The position numbers were made by a program, and so were the translations under genes. Under the pieces are notes generated by a model that was given only the letters and a program-made list of their open reading frames with translations, did no database searches and was not told the origin of the DNA. 64,000 nt of DNA from Brienomyrus brachyistius (lineage: Eukaryota; Chordata; Actinopteri; Osteoglossiformes; Mormyridae): the NCBI RefSeq assembly GCF_023856365.1, contig NC_064548.1:20756461-20820460 (forward strand). The letters run 5' to 3'. Positions within the stretch are counted from its first letter, which is position 1. Every line of letters starts with the position of its first letter. Of the stretch, positions 11,986 to 24,289 are shown in pieces.

Positions 11986-12130
11986 CTTTGTTGATCCCAC
12001 ACTGGGGAAATTTCCTTTTTATAACAGCTTGAACATAATGAAAAATAGCAACAGAAAACAAATCAGAAGATACTGTACAATAGATGATGCATAAGAAAAA
12101 AATATGAAAAGTCAGTTCACACAAACTTCA
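11986..12130 (-). mobile_element. Rex3/RTE-like LINE 3' UTR fragment
   Basis: On the minus strand GGAAATTTCCCCAGTGTGGG, then ATCAACAAAGTC, leads into TTATC repeats. Fish Rex3 (RTE clade) elements end in CCCCxxTGTGGGATCAATAAAGT followed by short tandem repeats. Only the 3' UTR seems present and no ORF is left. Confidence 0.6.
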
Positions 12131-13225
12131 AGTTTCTTTAGCACAACATGGCAAATCGCCTCAGGGTATCCATGACATTCCGCAGGTTTCTCCAGAACAC
12201 TGACACCAGAATCCTGTGCATGAACCAACTTGATTCGACAGGTTTGCTCGGACAACTATCGGCTTTGTGAGCAGATCAAACTATTTCCCTTATTTCCAAG
12301 TTTGGGTGATGTGGCATCATGGGAATATGATGTACAAGCCCAGTTATTTTCTGGATGATTGTCAAATGAGCGCAGCTCCGGGGTCACCATCTTTATGTAA
12401 ACCGGGCACTTTGCCAGAATAGTCTGGTTCAGCATGTTAAGTCAATATTTTCTCAAAGAGAATGGGTGATGGGAAGGACAAGGAGGCTGGCCAGTGTTTC
12501 TACATCTGCAATATAATGTGTAGTAGCGGTTAATCGGTTGAGATGAGATGCCAGAGAGAGCCGAGAAAGCCGCTCAGAAAGACACTTTGAGGCAATTATT
12601 TGAATTGCCGCATGATGGCGCTCGTAGTTTATTTCCTGCATTTGTAGAGGCGTTGACTGCAGCTTCCCCCAGCTGGCGTAAAGGTTGATGTCGCTTCTGC
12701 GTCTGCCTTTCCTTGCGGAGCACCAGCCTCAATGTACCGCTTTTTCTCTAATAGGTACTTGAAGTGGTCCTGTTTTATTGTAAAATTTGCTGGGAAACAG
12801 CGCTGTGATACACTTACTGTGGGCTCTTTATGCTTTGATTGCAAAGCCCGTAAAGCAGATATTAAGCTCCCAAAACGGTTGTAGAACGAATGCAATGCGT
12901 AAATTAAATGCAGTACCTAAAATGGCCAAGAGATGGCGGTGGTACAACGTTGCTTGATGAGCTGAATAAATACGTAAATATATCACCAAAATAACAGCCC
13001 GATTTAAGTTATTGACGTGAGTTTTTTCCCTTAAAACTCCATAGTAGTCTCTCATTTGCTCATTCTCACTGTGTTTGTTTTTTTGTATTTAATACATGGC
13101 TTTGAATATGTATGGGTATGTAATGCTTAAAACTATATATCTAAACTTCAACATGCATTTTACCTATGTAAATTAAATTCTTTGGGAGAACCATCCATCC
13201 AATTCTTGTATCTATCTCTATTTCT
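12131..13225. other. Unique non-coding stretch
   Basis: No gene recognised. 12440-12720 is more GC-balanced and complex than its surroundings and might be regulatory; there is no direct evidence. Confidence 0.25.
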
Positions 13226-13231
13226 TGTCTT

Positions 13232-13285
13232 ATTTAGTGTCGCGGAGGTCTGGAGCCACTGGCGCAAGGAAGGGACCAACCCACC
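13232..13285 (-). mobile_element. SINE/L2-like tail fragment
   Basis: Minus strand reads GGGTTGGTCCCTTCCTTGCG, then CCAGTGGCTCCAGACCTCCGCG, a diverged version of the same tail motif. Confidence 0.45.
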
Positions 13286-13289
13286 GCAG

Positions 13290-14520
13290 GAACTATTTTA
13301 CAGTAAAAATATTAATCTTTATTATTAAATCATCTCTAATCAACAGAACCACGTACCTATGGCGAGCCATTCACGGCATCTATATTCAGTTTCTCATAAT
13401 GTTTTGCTAAGAATATTTCCAAAAATCTACACATTTTTATGTAAGTTTATTGACAGTGTGTGTTTCACGTTCACGAGACACGGCTCCTACATTTGTAGAT
13501 CTGGTTTATGAACTCCGGCTAAGCATTTAGCAACTCGTTTTATCAGTGGTTAAAGCTGAATGATTCAACACACGTGGCTAATAAATGAGCTGTTCGAATT
13601 GCCTGGGCGAATTTAATGGGCCTCTGCGACCCCTTTGATATGGATATCGTAGGTCTAAATAGAATAGTGTTTATGATTTTCATTTACAGAATGCTTTATA
13701 TAAATATGGGGTTGACCTATCAGGTGTCTTGAGGACACGTAATCACCACTTTTAAACATGACACTATAGCTACTTTCTAAATGTATTTAACGAGCTGCGG
13801 ACTTCGGAGTATAAGAAGCCGAGTGATTATGTGACTGTCTGGGGGCCAAAGCCGCTGAATGCGCGTAATGTCTGCCAGTACAGAGACAGGAAGGGCGCGG
13901 TGTGCAGTCGGGACTGGGAGGGGGTACGATCCTGAAGCTCCTCGCCCTGGTTGTACGATGCTAGCATTTAAAAATAACGTGAGGAAATATGTGCATGTAA
14001 ATCTTAACAGTAAACTCTGCATTTTCTTATTATGCTAAATTTCCAGGAACTCCTTTATTTCTGCAGTTGAAAGACATACCCGGGCAGTCAGTCACTTACT
14101 TTCTTTACCACTGCATCTTTGCTCTCTTTAAAAATGTAATATATTCCGGCATGACCCGCATCTTTTTAAGAATATGCTGTTAATGGGGGGAAAAAAAACC
14201 CTTCGACCTCCCAATTCACTTTGTACTCCGCAGGTCTGGAATCAATAGGAAGCTCCATTGCTTATCATACGAATATATGCAACCTGACCGCACCATGTAA
14301 CGGGATATTCTGCATTCATGCATTCCTCGGGGAGGCTGAAGCACACAAACTCCAGCGCCCCTAGTGAGAACAGTGCATTATATATTCTCAGCCTTTTTCC
14401 ATAAAAAGAGACCGGAACCAATTTATAATCTATTCCTGTGTAGTTTGTTTGCCTGCAACGCAATTTAAAGCTAGACATTGACTGAGTCCAGGAGGAACAG
14501 GCTCCTCCTCAGCCTCTCGT
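13290..14520. other. Unique non-coding stretch with a CTCF-like motif
   Basis: No gene seen. AGCGCCCCTAGTGAG at 14354-14368 is a near match to the reverse CTCF core, in the same orientation as those at 4881 and 9473. Confidence 0.25.
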
Positions 14521-14523
14521 CAA

Positions 14524-14549
14524 CCCCCCCCCCCCCCCCCCCCCCCCCC
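14524..14549. repeat. Poly(C) run of 26
   Basis: Uninterrupted C homopolymer, unusually long and a likely place for length error or assembly slippage. Confidence 0.95.
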
Positions 14550-16008
14550 AATATCTCACACTTCATTCCTATAGCTGATTTTCACTTTGTATAAGACAAG
14601 CTCCATTTGATGCTACCGGTCTACAGTAAAAATGACAGCGCTGGCGAATTAGCGGGAAGGAAGGATGCAAGATAAGCAACATTTAAAAATGTAGCGAGAA
14701 GTGTGTGTCAGAATGTAAGAGGATGTTAACGTAAGAATTACAAAAAAAAATAGCAGAAATGACAAATTGTTTTGTGCTTTAAGCACAAGCGAGTAGCTCA
14801 TGGAGCTCATTACTGCCTATTGTGGAAAATTTGCTATTCACGATATTATTCATAGGAGAATGCGTCTATTGACAGCTATTACTGGACAGCTGATTGGTTA
14901 AGTTGTCCGTGTCGAGTGTGACGGTTTGACTCATGGATCAAGGTCTGTAAAGGAAAGTTTTCATTACGTATTTTCTCTGAAGCTCCAATTCGGAGACTTC
15001 ACTTGGATTTGTTCAGAGTGGCGTAGGTTTTCCCAAGAAAACTAGCTTTGTTTTCCATTAAGTCATGCTGTCATCTACATATATCAACCCCCTTTGCTTA
15101 AAACCCTGAAGTCCTACAGCTGGGACTGGGTTCATCCCAAAAACAGACCCACAAAGACATAGTTATTCAAATTGCCTGTGAGTCTCACAAACAACATGCC
15201 TTTTGTCAACTGTTTTGCTAAGAGTGGGTTTCTGCAGAAACAGATGACAGCAGAACCCTCATTTGAGAAGAGCGTTATAATTCAGCATGACGAAATCAGG
15301 CTGCTCACGTATGTCCTTTTTTTAGAAAGTACAGTTCAGATGTTCGTAGGTAGCACTTTGAAGAGCATGCTAATTTAGCATAGTTGTGGCATAGTTTCTT
15401 CTAAATAAACATAAGATGCATTACATTTTAGATTACACAGACAATTGAGAAACAGACTCTAGGTTCCTGTGCAATCCAACCCCGTTTGTGCCTTTTTAAG
15501 TAACGTTAATGCAGTGACCAAGTACTGCATAATCTGCCATTCTGGATAAAACCATCAATCCCATTGTTGACAGTGAAGTGAATGTATTGTATAATGTTAC
15601 TCATATATGCTCCTGTAATAGTTGTAATGTGTCTTATTTTACTCGAAGAAAATGATCTCTGCTCATAAACCATGCTAGATCATGTCTCTGCACGGTGGGT
15701 GATCTCATGGGGAGATATCTCTGCTAAGCGATATGGGTTTGGTCTTTTGCGATGTACTCTGGAATGCGTTGTCCTGTGGTTTCCAAATGACCCTAACGGT
15801 TGAAACATTCACCGAGGCGATGTTCATGCTGTCATGCAGAATCTGGTTACTCTTACTATGCACTGGCAGGAAAACTTGAACCTGTATCTGGAACCTCTAC
15901 CACGAGCCCTTTATTTGGTTTCCATGCCACCTCCTTGCTATCTAGCACTTCTGTATCCTATACAGAATGATGTAACCAGGAAGCTGTACTACTCAGAGAT
16001 TTTGCTAA
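14550..16008. other. Unique non-coding stretch
   Basis: AT-rich, no recognisable gene or repeat. 14800-14940 (with TTGACAG and ATTGG motifs) is complex and might be regulatory. Confidence 0.25.
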
Positions 16009-16959
16009 TCGAAGGGTTCAATTTTAGAACCACTATTGTTCCTGATTTATATTAATGATATTGACACCAATACATACAGTAAACTGGTTAAATTTGCAGA
16101 TGACACCAAGGTGGGTGGTTTAGCAGATACTAAACTAGCAGCACAGAGGCTAAAACAGGATCTAAATTTAATTAGCGACTGCGCTGATACCTGGCAGATG
16201 AAATTTGACATAGATAAATGTAAGGTAATCCATGCAGGGAGCAGAAATATAAAGTACAGATATTTTATGGGTTCCACTGAAATAAAGGTAGCTGATTACG
16301 ACAAAGATCTCGGTGTGTATGTTGATGCTTCCATGTCCCACTCTCGCCAGTGTGGGGAAGCAATTAATGTTGGGTTACATCTCTAGGTGTGTGGAATTTA
16401 AGTCAAGGGAGGTGATGCTACGATTATATAATTCCTTGGTAAGACCCCACCTAGAATATTATGTGCGGGTTTGGTCACCATAACTTAAGAAGGACATTGC
16501 TGCCTTGGAAAAGGTGCAACGTAGGGCTACGAGAATGATTCCTGGTCTTAGAGGAATGTCTTATGAGGAGAGGTTAGCTGAGCTGAATCTGTTTAGCCTT
16601 GAGCAAAGGAGACTAAGGGGGGACATGATCCAGGTATATAAGATTCTAACAGGTCTGGATGTTGTTCAGCAAAATGGCTATTTCAATATAACTTTAAATA
16701 AGAGGAATTGTGGCCATAGGTGGAAATTAGCGGGGAAACATTTGAAAACGAATTTGAGGAAGCACTTCTTTACTCAGCGTGTAGTTAGAGCATGGAATAG
16801 TCTTCCTACTAGTGTAGCACAAGCTAAAATCCTGGGTTCCTTTACGTCAGAGCTAGATAAGATTTTAACAACTCTGAGCTATTAGTTAAGTTCTCCCCAA
16901 ACAAGCTTGATGGGCCGAATGGCCTCCTCTCATTTGTAAATTTCTTATGTTCTTATGAT
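16009..16959 (+). pseudogene. CR1/Jockey-like LINE reverse-transcriptase fragment, inactivated
   Basis: Reading from 16009 gives KGSILEPLLFLIYINDI, then the catalytic FADDTK motif, WQMKFDIDKCKV and the thumb motif DKDLGVYVD. After a frame break near 16380 the reading resumes as EFKSREVMLRLYNSLVRPHL and WSP, then an in-frame TAA at about 16483, then LEKVQRRATRMIPGLRGMSY and RRLRGDMIQVYKIL to HFFTQRVVRAWNSLP, with the stop at 16883-16885. This is the C-terminal half of a non-LTR retrotransposon polymerase. The 3' UTR ends in two TTCTTATG octamers, resembling the terminal octamer repeats of CR1 elements. The 5' part (endonuclease and fingers) is missing. Frameshift and stop make it non-functional. 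Confidence 0.85.
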
Positions 16960-19560
16960 TATTACTCAGGTCCGTCTTTGTGACCTATTCCTTCTACCCT
17001 TCAGAATTACTCTCATCAGCTAAATCCTACTTCATGTGCCACTTTCCAGGTTGTTGAGCATCATACTTTTACTGGCTTCACTGTGTCGTTGAGTGTGTAG
17101 AAGGCTTATTGGCTTTAGAAGGTTGGCCGGAGTGATGTAATATCCTGTCACTATCACACTTTTTCACTTTTTACCAAAACCATGAGGTTTCCAGTGAGAG
17201 GAACATATCCTCTGTACTTTCAAAAAGGCTTTGCTTCCTTCAAAAGGTTTTGTTCTGAAGCTGCAGCAGCGCTTCAGTCCTTGAGGGTTGTGATGAATAG
17301 GACACCCTTCGTCTGGGTCATCAGTCTTCTTTTACTTTTTTTTGGATGTTTTATGTGAGGAACAGCATTTGGGTAAGAAGAAAAACGCACACATTTGGTC
17401 TTGTGAACTCTGACAGACTGCATTTCACTCGTTCACCTCATTTTTCAAAGTGATCACTTCTGGGGGGTCAGTATCCAGTTTAAACAGAACAAAGTTAGAG
17501 TCCTGCTTGCCCTGCACACTGAACAAAGCTGGAAAAGACGGTGGAATTGGTGCTGTGTACTGCGATGTGTAACCTGAGCCCATGAACATCCACCTCACTC
17601 TCACAGCAAAGGGGTACTCATGCACTCTCAGAGTGATACCATGTGTGCTCTCTACCACTAAGGAGATTAAGAATACACCTCTTCCTGGGAGCTACTGAAT
17701 CACAATTTGATACTTTGGCAAACACTGATTCCTACAGTGAATAGGAAGGTCTGCCTGCTCTAGACAAATATTTACATTGTTTTAATTGCAGTAAGGACAG
17801 CCTAAAAGCTTTGTTACTTAGTCTCCATTTGGTGCACATCTATCCGAACTGCTGGTGCACCAGTGAGACAAGTAAAAATTAAGCAGTTCATGGAATAGAC
17901 AAATATCGAGCATTCCAAAGTTTTATATATTGTGAAAAACTAAAGCTTTTAATTTATTGTTAACATGGATGCAGCAGGATTGGTCACGTAGCCATATAAG
18001 TTCATGTGATTCCTTTTTACCCTCTGGGAAATTGAAAAGCAAAATCGTTCAACATCAACATCTGCATTCATTTTTTTTAGTACACTCAAAAATCAGTTGG
18101 AAATAGTACATTATCGTTTGACCTTGCTATGTGCTTTCATAATGGGCATTATTAAAAAAAAATCAGTAACTGTATCTAAGGAAGAATATTTCAGGTGCAA
18201 AGTTTAGTTATATATTTCGTATAAACTGCTACATAATATATACTTTTATTTAAAACGTTGTATATGTTCAGTGTATTCAGTTAGTAGTCAACTAAATAAT
18301 ATGCACCATTAAGTTTATAATTTGATTTTTTGATGAATTGTATTGTTGATCCCTTGAGTTCCCCAAAGCATCACGACGTGTGTGGGTACACTGGAGTAAA
18401 CGTCACCATACGATGCTCGGGTAATTTAAACTTCGCACCTCTGTTGTTGATTAATCTGCCCCAGACCGGAGTTGAAGACAGTGGTAGCCCGGCACATCAT
18501 ATTACGCTTCCGTCATCTATATGTAGTTGTCTGGTGGCCTATATTTAATGCTTATTTTCTCAAAACATTTTCTCATTTTATTGTTATTATTCAACGAGAG
18601 GTAACTCGCGGTCACTGGTTACGGTGATTACATGACTGCTTTTCATACGGCGATACATTAATATCAAAAATTGAGGTGAAATTCAGTTTTATCAAATTGG
18701 AAATATTTTATATTAATTTGTTAAATATGTTTACTTAGATTTTAAATGTAATCCGTTTGTGCGCGGTGTTGCTCTTCTTTTTATTATTTCAGTATTTTGC
18801 TATTTTATTTAAAAATATTTTTTGTAAGAAATAATAACATCGTCTCGAAATCGAAACCCAAGTCTTAGTTCTGATGAAATTCCCGGTTGTTTGATATTTT
18901 ATGGTGACGCCATTGTTTGTAAAATCGCTTTTAAATGCGTGTAGACGTTCAGAAAACACTGATTAAAGTTCTACTCAAATGCCACGCATCTCTCTAAGTC
19001 TCCTAAATTTGCAGGAAATTCACCAACTTATTATACAGGCCCAGTTATTCCCCAAATAGCCTGTACTTTTACGGACAAAGATAGACCTCAGTACGTTTAA
19101 CAGTTTTCTAGGAGTTTTGAAAGTAGTTACAGCTTTGTATTGTGGATAATTAAAGCCAGCTAAATTGTATTAATTAAATAATTATAATATTAATTGTATA
19201 ATTAACTGATTTATTGTTATTTGATTAATATTATCTGAGTCTAGTTACGACTAGGACATCTACTGGGAGTTTGAGGGAGTGCTGTTGCAGGTGGACTTCG
19301 GTCTCCAGGGGGGCGTAGCTAAAGGGGGGGGGGACTTTTACGGACATTTTAAGTTGAAATAATGCATTCCTTTACTATTTCACTTAATATATGTATTTTA
19401 ACAGTAGCATGAAAGACCCAGACTGTGATATTTAAAGCAAAAATCGTGTATGCAACAAAGGGTTATGACATTTAACACAACGTTTCACGGTGTGATAATA
19501 TGGAGGGTCAAAGAACTTTGATTTATCTCACGATGTCAGAATATATGGTATAATGATATT
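16960..19560. other. AT-rich non-coding stretch with one odd minus-strand frame
   Basis: No recognised gene. The minus-strand frame over 17425-17690 is open for about 88 codons, is not low-complexity and matches nothing I know; it is described among the findings. 18200-19300 is AT-rich and featureless apart from a G run near 19325. Confidence 0.25.
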
Positions 19561-19562
19561 AG

Positions 19563-19685
19563 GTGAGTTTCCCGAAGCCTCCTTAGCACTTCGTCGTTCG
19601 TATAGGTTCTTTTAACACGTAGACCTAACTTACGAACTACGTAGCATTCGTCTCGGGAAGTCTCGGGAAGTTTCGGGAAACTCAC
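19563..19685. mobile_element. Short TIR hairpin element (MITE-like)
   Basis: GTGAGTTTCCCGAA at 19563-19576 is the exact reverse complement of TTCGGGAAACTCAC at 19672-19685. The 123-bp interior is partly self-complementary (CTTAGCACTTCGTCGTTCG against TACGAACTACGTAGC). Hairpin repeats with TTTCCCGAAA-like ends are common in fish genomes. No clear target-site duplication was found. Confidence 0.6.
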
Positions 19686-20229
19686 GCATTATGTTTTGTT
19701 TATATAAGGCTCGTGTTGCGTCAGAGTTTTCTAACTCAGAATTCTATGTTTAATAACATTCCATATGTTAAGACCCTGAGACAGTCATTTTTACATGGTC
19801 AGTATGGAAAAAACTGAGCGAATTGAGCTAAGTATCTTTTTTTAATTATTACATTCGTTTTATAATTAATTATCGACTTTGTGCTTTATTATAAAGTCAT
19901 ATTGGTTAGCATACGTTCGTGGTATTGCGAATCATATAGGTACAAATTCACTTTGGGTAATATTATCAGCGTTTAGCAAAATGAATACGCATTATCAACC
20001 TCAAGAAACGAGTCTGATTGGAAACAATGTCGCTCTATAACTTTGGATCAAAAAGAAGAGCTAAGAGAACTAACTCATAACTATTAAAAAAAACAAGTTG
20101 AATGCAAAGGACTAATTAAGTATTTCTAAATTACACCTGGAACTAAAATGAAAATATATAATAAATTAACATAAATTAAAAATTAAATACCAATTAATCA
20201 ATCACATAATCCTCCTTGATAACTATACA

Positions 20230-20230
<1 letters not shown>

Positions 20231-20260
<30 letters not shown>
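20231..20260. repeat. (TTA)10 microsatellite
   Basis: Ten uninterrupted TTA units. Confidence 0.95.
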
Positions 20261-20262
<2 letters not shown>

Positions 20263-20565
20263 CGCTTTGCACACATCTATACATAACAGAACTTCCTTTA
20301 CTAATAAACGCTAATAAACAGAACTTTCGTAGAGGTCGTTGTAGTTTTTTCCGGTCTGTCCGGGTCTTAACCTCCTTATAAAACATACATATCTCTCACA
20401 TTTTTAGCTAAAGCACATTTTAATCCAACACATCTTTTTTTCCCCCAACATCGATTATCGTAAATCGGAAGTATCGATTTGTTTTGCTGGTAAAATCGCA
20501 ACACGTCAGGCAACTGAATGGTCTTTACTTACAATGGTAAAATAAACAAGAACAACAATAATACC

Positions 20566-20593
20566 AATAATAATAATAATAATAATAATAATA
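20566..20593. repeat. (AAT)9 microsatellite
   Basis: About nine AAT units, the source of the poly-Asn and poly-Ile frames here. Confidence 0.95.
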
Positions 20594-22473
20594 GCAATCA
20601 AAAAGTAAAACAAGCGAACAAGATAGTATACGAGATGTTGAAGAGAAAGACCACAAGATGTCCTCCGAACCTCGCATTCCAGATACGGCTCATTCCTATG
20701 GAGACCAAGCGCACAGAGGAATTTATACCACCCGAATGTCGTTGTAACATTAATGACTGTAAAATATTGATATGTAGTTGTAGGATCGAAACGTATCACC
20801 TAAAAAAGATATGTTCCACGCCACGGTCAGTTTGAAATTAAAAAGAATTTATTTACCGAATTTTAATACACTGCCCGTTCACTCTCATGCCCCTATGTAC
20901 TTACGACGCTTTGAAGTGCACTAGTAAGTGTACTGAAATTCACTGAGATTAGGCCTCTTGGCAATGAATTAGCACACCCGTTATTATTACTGCTAATACT
21001 CTTCTGCTTCTATTGTACTATTTTTTTATATAATAATAATGGTGTTTGCATAATATACTGTCGTAACAAAGAGGTAATTTGCACATTCGCTTCGGCGTAA
21101 CACTGAACATATAACGCGACGTTCCATAACTGATCTACGCAGATTGTTTTTACAAACGTTTCGGTTTCATCTCCTCTGTGTATGGAACAAATGTTCTTGC
21201 GTTTATGTGCCACACGACTGTAAGATTACCTGCTCCCGCGTTTAACACATGCCACACTGCTTATAATTAATTTCCCGGTGTTAATTAAACTAATTAACCA
21301 ATGTTTAGCATGAACAAAACAATATGATCCCCAACTATTGTTGGTATATCCCTCATCCTATATATGGAGGAAATCATCATAATTTTCCGTGCTCTCAAAG
21401 TGGTACGAACTTGACTTTGATAGAGTGGCTCGTGTCATCGAGCCAATCAAGTTCCCAAAATCGTCACTCAGACGCAACAAAAATGAACTAACTGAGGAGT
21501 AAATATCAGTGACCGCTCACTTTTTTAATTGTTTATATTAATCACGAAAGCAAAATCATGTAAATAAAATTATACGGCGTTCCTTGAAAAATGTGCTTTG
21601 TGTAGGAATAAGTTTCTAAATTATCAAATGTTTATTTTTTTAATGCAGCAGTTGGTGTGCTTTGCTCGATTACTATATATATTGTATGATAAAAAAAGAG
21701 AGAACTTGTTGTTTATCAGTACAATAGTTTTTAAATATAAGTAATTGCATAGACACCCTAGCCAAAATTAGCCTACTCGAATTTCGATAAAAAATGCTGT
21801 GCAATATCACATGCAAATAAAGAACTAACCAGGACACTATTACAAATTGAATTTTAATGCAATTTAGTATTGAAGGCAGAATTCTACTACTGTTCAAAAT
21901 TATTAGCCCGTTAATTCCTCAACGTGATGTAAGAGGAACAGTTCACACCCAGATAATTAAATATAAATATTTTGCGAGGGATGCACTGCAATTATAAACT
22001 CCTAATTATGAGTAAACGCATTTCCCCATCACTATTGTCGAAGGAGTGCAATGTAATATTCAGCTGTGATATTCTAATATATATAACTTCCGCCAAAAAT
22101 GTACAAAATGTTCCTGCATTTCAAAATAATGTACTCTTATTTGAGCAAAGCGTTAGATGTGTTGCACATCAAAAACGATTAAAGGTTTACACGCTCGTCA
22201 TGATGGTTACAAAGGAAAACATTCCCATTTAATTAAAACAGAGGAGACGGGAACTCCGAAAGACTGTTTTGTATTCTTTACAAATTCGATTTAATCACTA
22301 TACACGCTAACAACAAAATACATTTTATTACACACACCGAAAGTGTTGCAGAACACAGAGTAGCCTACAGAAATCAATGTACGATAACTTACTATGATGT
22401 GTTTTATCCTTATACTTATATATGGATTCACGGAACAACAATAGCAAGAACAGGAACAACAGCAAGAATAATA

Positions 22474-22507
22474 AAAATAATAATAATTATTATTATTATT
22501 ATTATAA
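22474..22507. repeat. AAT then ATT inverted microsatellite
   Basis: AAT units turn into ATT units at 22486-22490, making a self-complementary hairpin. Confidence 0.9.
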
Positions 22508-22582
22508 ATAGTATTTCGGTAGTTACTCAGAATGTTGTATCTTGTTCTAGAACTACTATTTATTTCCTTACGAAAGCATTCG

Positions 22583-22583
<1 letters not shown>

Positions 22584-22660
<77 letters not shown>

Positions 22661-22661
22661 C
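22584..22661. repeat. (TA)33 then (CA)6 dinucleotide repeat
   Basis: A TA run of about 66 bases passing into a short AC run. Confidence 0.97.
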
Positions 22662-22929
22662 CCTATATACATACACCGTACATATATATGTGCGTTAGTG
22701 AGTTAGTTAGTGAATACCCATATTGACAATTAATATTATATATCCCACTAGCAGTATAACACAATTAAAATAGTTCCCTTGATTTTCATGGTTTAGGTGT
22801 ATTCAGAAACTGGTGTGTAGGCTATTATGTTCAATAATAAAAGCTACAGGCCGCGAGTGCATTTATCATCCTATTACTGTTACAAATCCAGACTCCAATA
22901 CATGAAAGGTAAAATGAATTACCAGCGTT

Positions 22930-23330
22930 AAGCCGTCAATAAAGTCATTCCTGTAAATGGTGTCTCTGAAGACTGCGGCATTATTCAACACGTTTTATCA
23001 GCAGCTTGGAAATTACGTGGCGGTCCTCGCGGCGTCTAATATGGCCGTGTATCCTTTGATTAAGCATCTTGCCAGGGCATAGTGACAGTGCCTTTGACCA
23101 GGTTTTATTCACTCTCCCGTGATGAACGCCAAGCTGGTCAGGCGGAATGAAGAGTAATTAAAACCTATAAATTATCTTCTGCGGCCCTTCTCTTGGCGTC
23201 TCTTGCAGACGAGATAAGACCGAAAGCCCCCATTTACCGCCCTAAAAGGAATACATCTCACAAAGGCTACTTGGCTAAAGAGAATATTGATAGTGTCCTA
23301 ATTAGAATTTAATTAAGTACCCAAACTAGG
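22930..23330. promoter_or_regulatory. Candidate conserved non-coding element about 1.5 kb upstream of en1
   Basis: A GC-balanced, repeat-free block inside very AT-rich DNA. It contains CCTTTGATTAAGC (TCF-like), GCCAGGGCATAGTGACAG, AATGAAGAGTAATTAAAACC and CTTCTGCGGCCCTTCTCTTGG. Texture and place near the promoter suggest a proximal En1 enhancer. Not tested by alignment. Confidence 0.45.
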
Positions 23331-24289
23331 TTCGAGGATAAAGATTTCAATTATTGCACTTTAAAGGCAACCTACACTGCTCATGAGTGAACACACTCGA
23401 CGTTTGAGATTTTTTGTGTAATAATTTTGCCTTACAAACATATAACTTATAAGAAACACATTTATATGTATGAAAACAACTCTTGTTCCCGGTTGCTGAC
23501 AATTTTATTTTTTTTTGTCCCGTTCGGCACTTTGAGAAGAGTGTGTATACGAACAAACTGATAAAAACAAAGAATTTCAAACGCATACGTTATGCGGTGT
23601 AATAAGCTACCAATCGTCGATTAACTTAACTGGCTGTGAAAGCAAGTTAACAGAATACGTGAAAGCTATTTTGACATGTGATACAAATGTAAGAATTCTA
23701 GCACACAATTATTTATGGACTATTAAATATTTCAAAGATGAATTTCATTGGAATAATCTTTTAATATTCCTATACTTGTGGGCAGGCAGTATTTAGGCCC
23801 ACTGGATTTTTTAAACAACTGCAGATGTTGTATAAGGATTTTCCGAACACCGAAAAGGAGTATAAAATTATTACAGCTATTAAACGAAATGGTTAATGTA
23901 AACATGTTTATAATTGCATAGGCCTACTTAACACCTGTCCTGATCCGACAGCAGGAAAGATGTAAAGACAAAATTATCAAGCATATCTGCTCGACGCGTG
24001 AAACACCGTGTGCTTAAAAACTTACAAAAAAAAACTCTTGAATAACCGGCGTACTTTGACTCCTTCAAACCTCTTAGGGTTTTTTTTATAAATCATAAGT
24101 ACGTACCACGCAGCTTGGTTTTTTTCCTATGAAAGTACACAGTGTGATGGTGGATCTCTATTGAAATATGCAGGGAATTCAAAATTTTAAAGATTATTAT
24201 ATGGACTCAGCACACATCATGCAGAGATGAAGACTACAAGACGTAGTACTTGATAAAAGAGCAATCTTATATATTTACGGAGCGTCCTG
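23331..24289. other. AT-rich spacer before the en1 promoter
   Basis: No gene or clear repeat. Frames are short and AT-driven. Confidence 0.3.

Larger units (their letters stand above)
19686..22460. other. AT-rich non-coding stretch upstream of en1
   Basis: No gene recognised. Contains TTA (20231-20260) and AAT (20566-20593) microsatellites. The frames over 20506-20835 are largely microsatellite translation. Confidence 0.3.

Noticed and set aside
11710..12124. Overlapping minus-strand frames rich in SHLIS/LSYLI repeats
   Set aside because: Direct translation of the TGAGA/TAAGA pentanucleotide array.
17182..17358. 58-codon plus-strand frame ending in a hydrophobic segment
   Set aside because: Looks like a small tail-anchored protein (MRFPVRGTYPLYFQKGF), but it is short, isolated and without support; most likely chance.
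22291..22698. Tyr/Ile-repeat proteins
   Set aside because: Translation of TA and AAT microsatellites.
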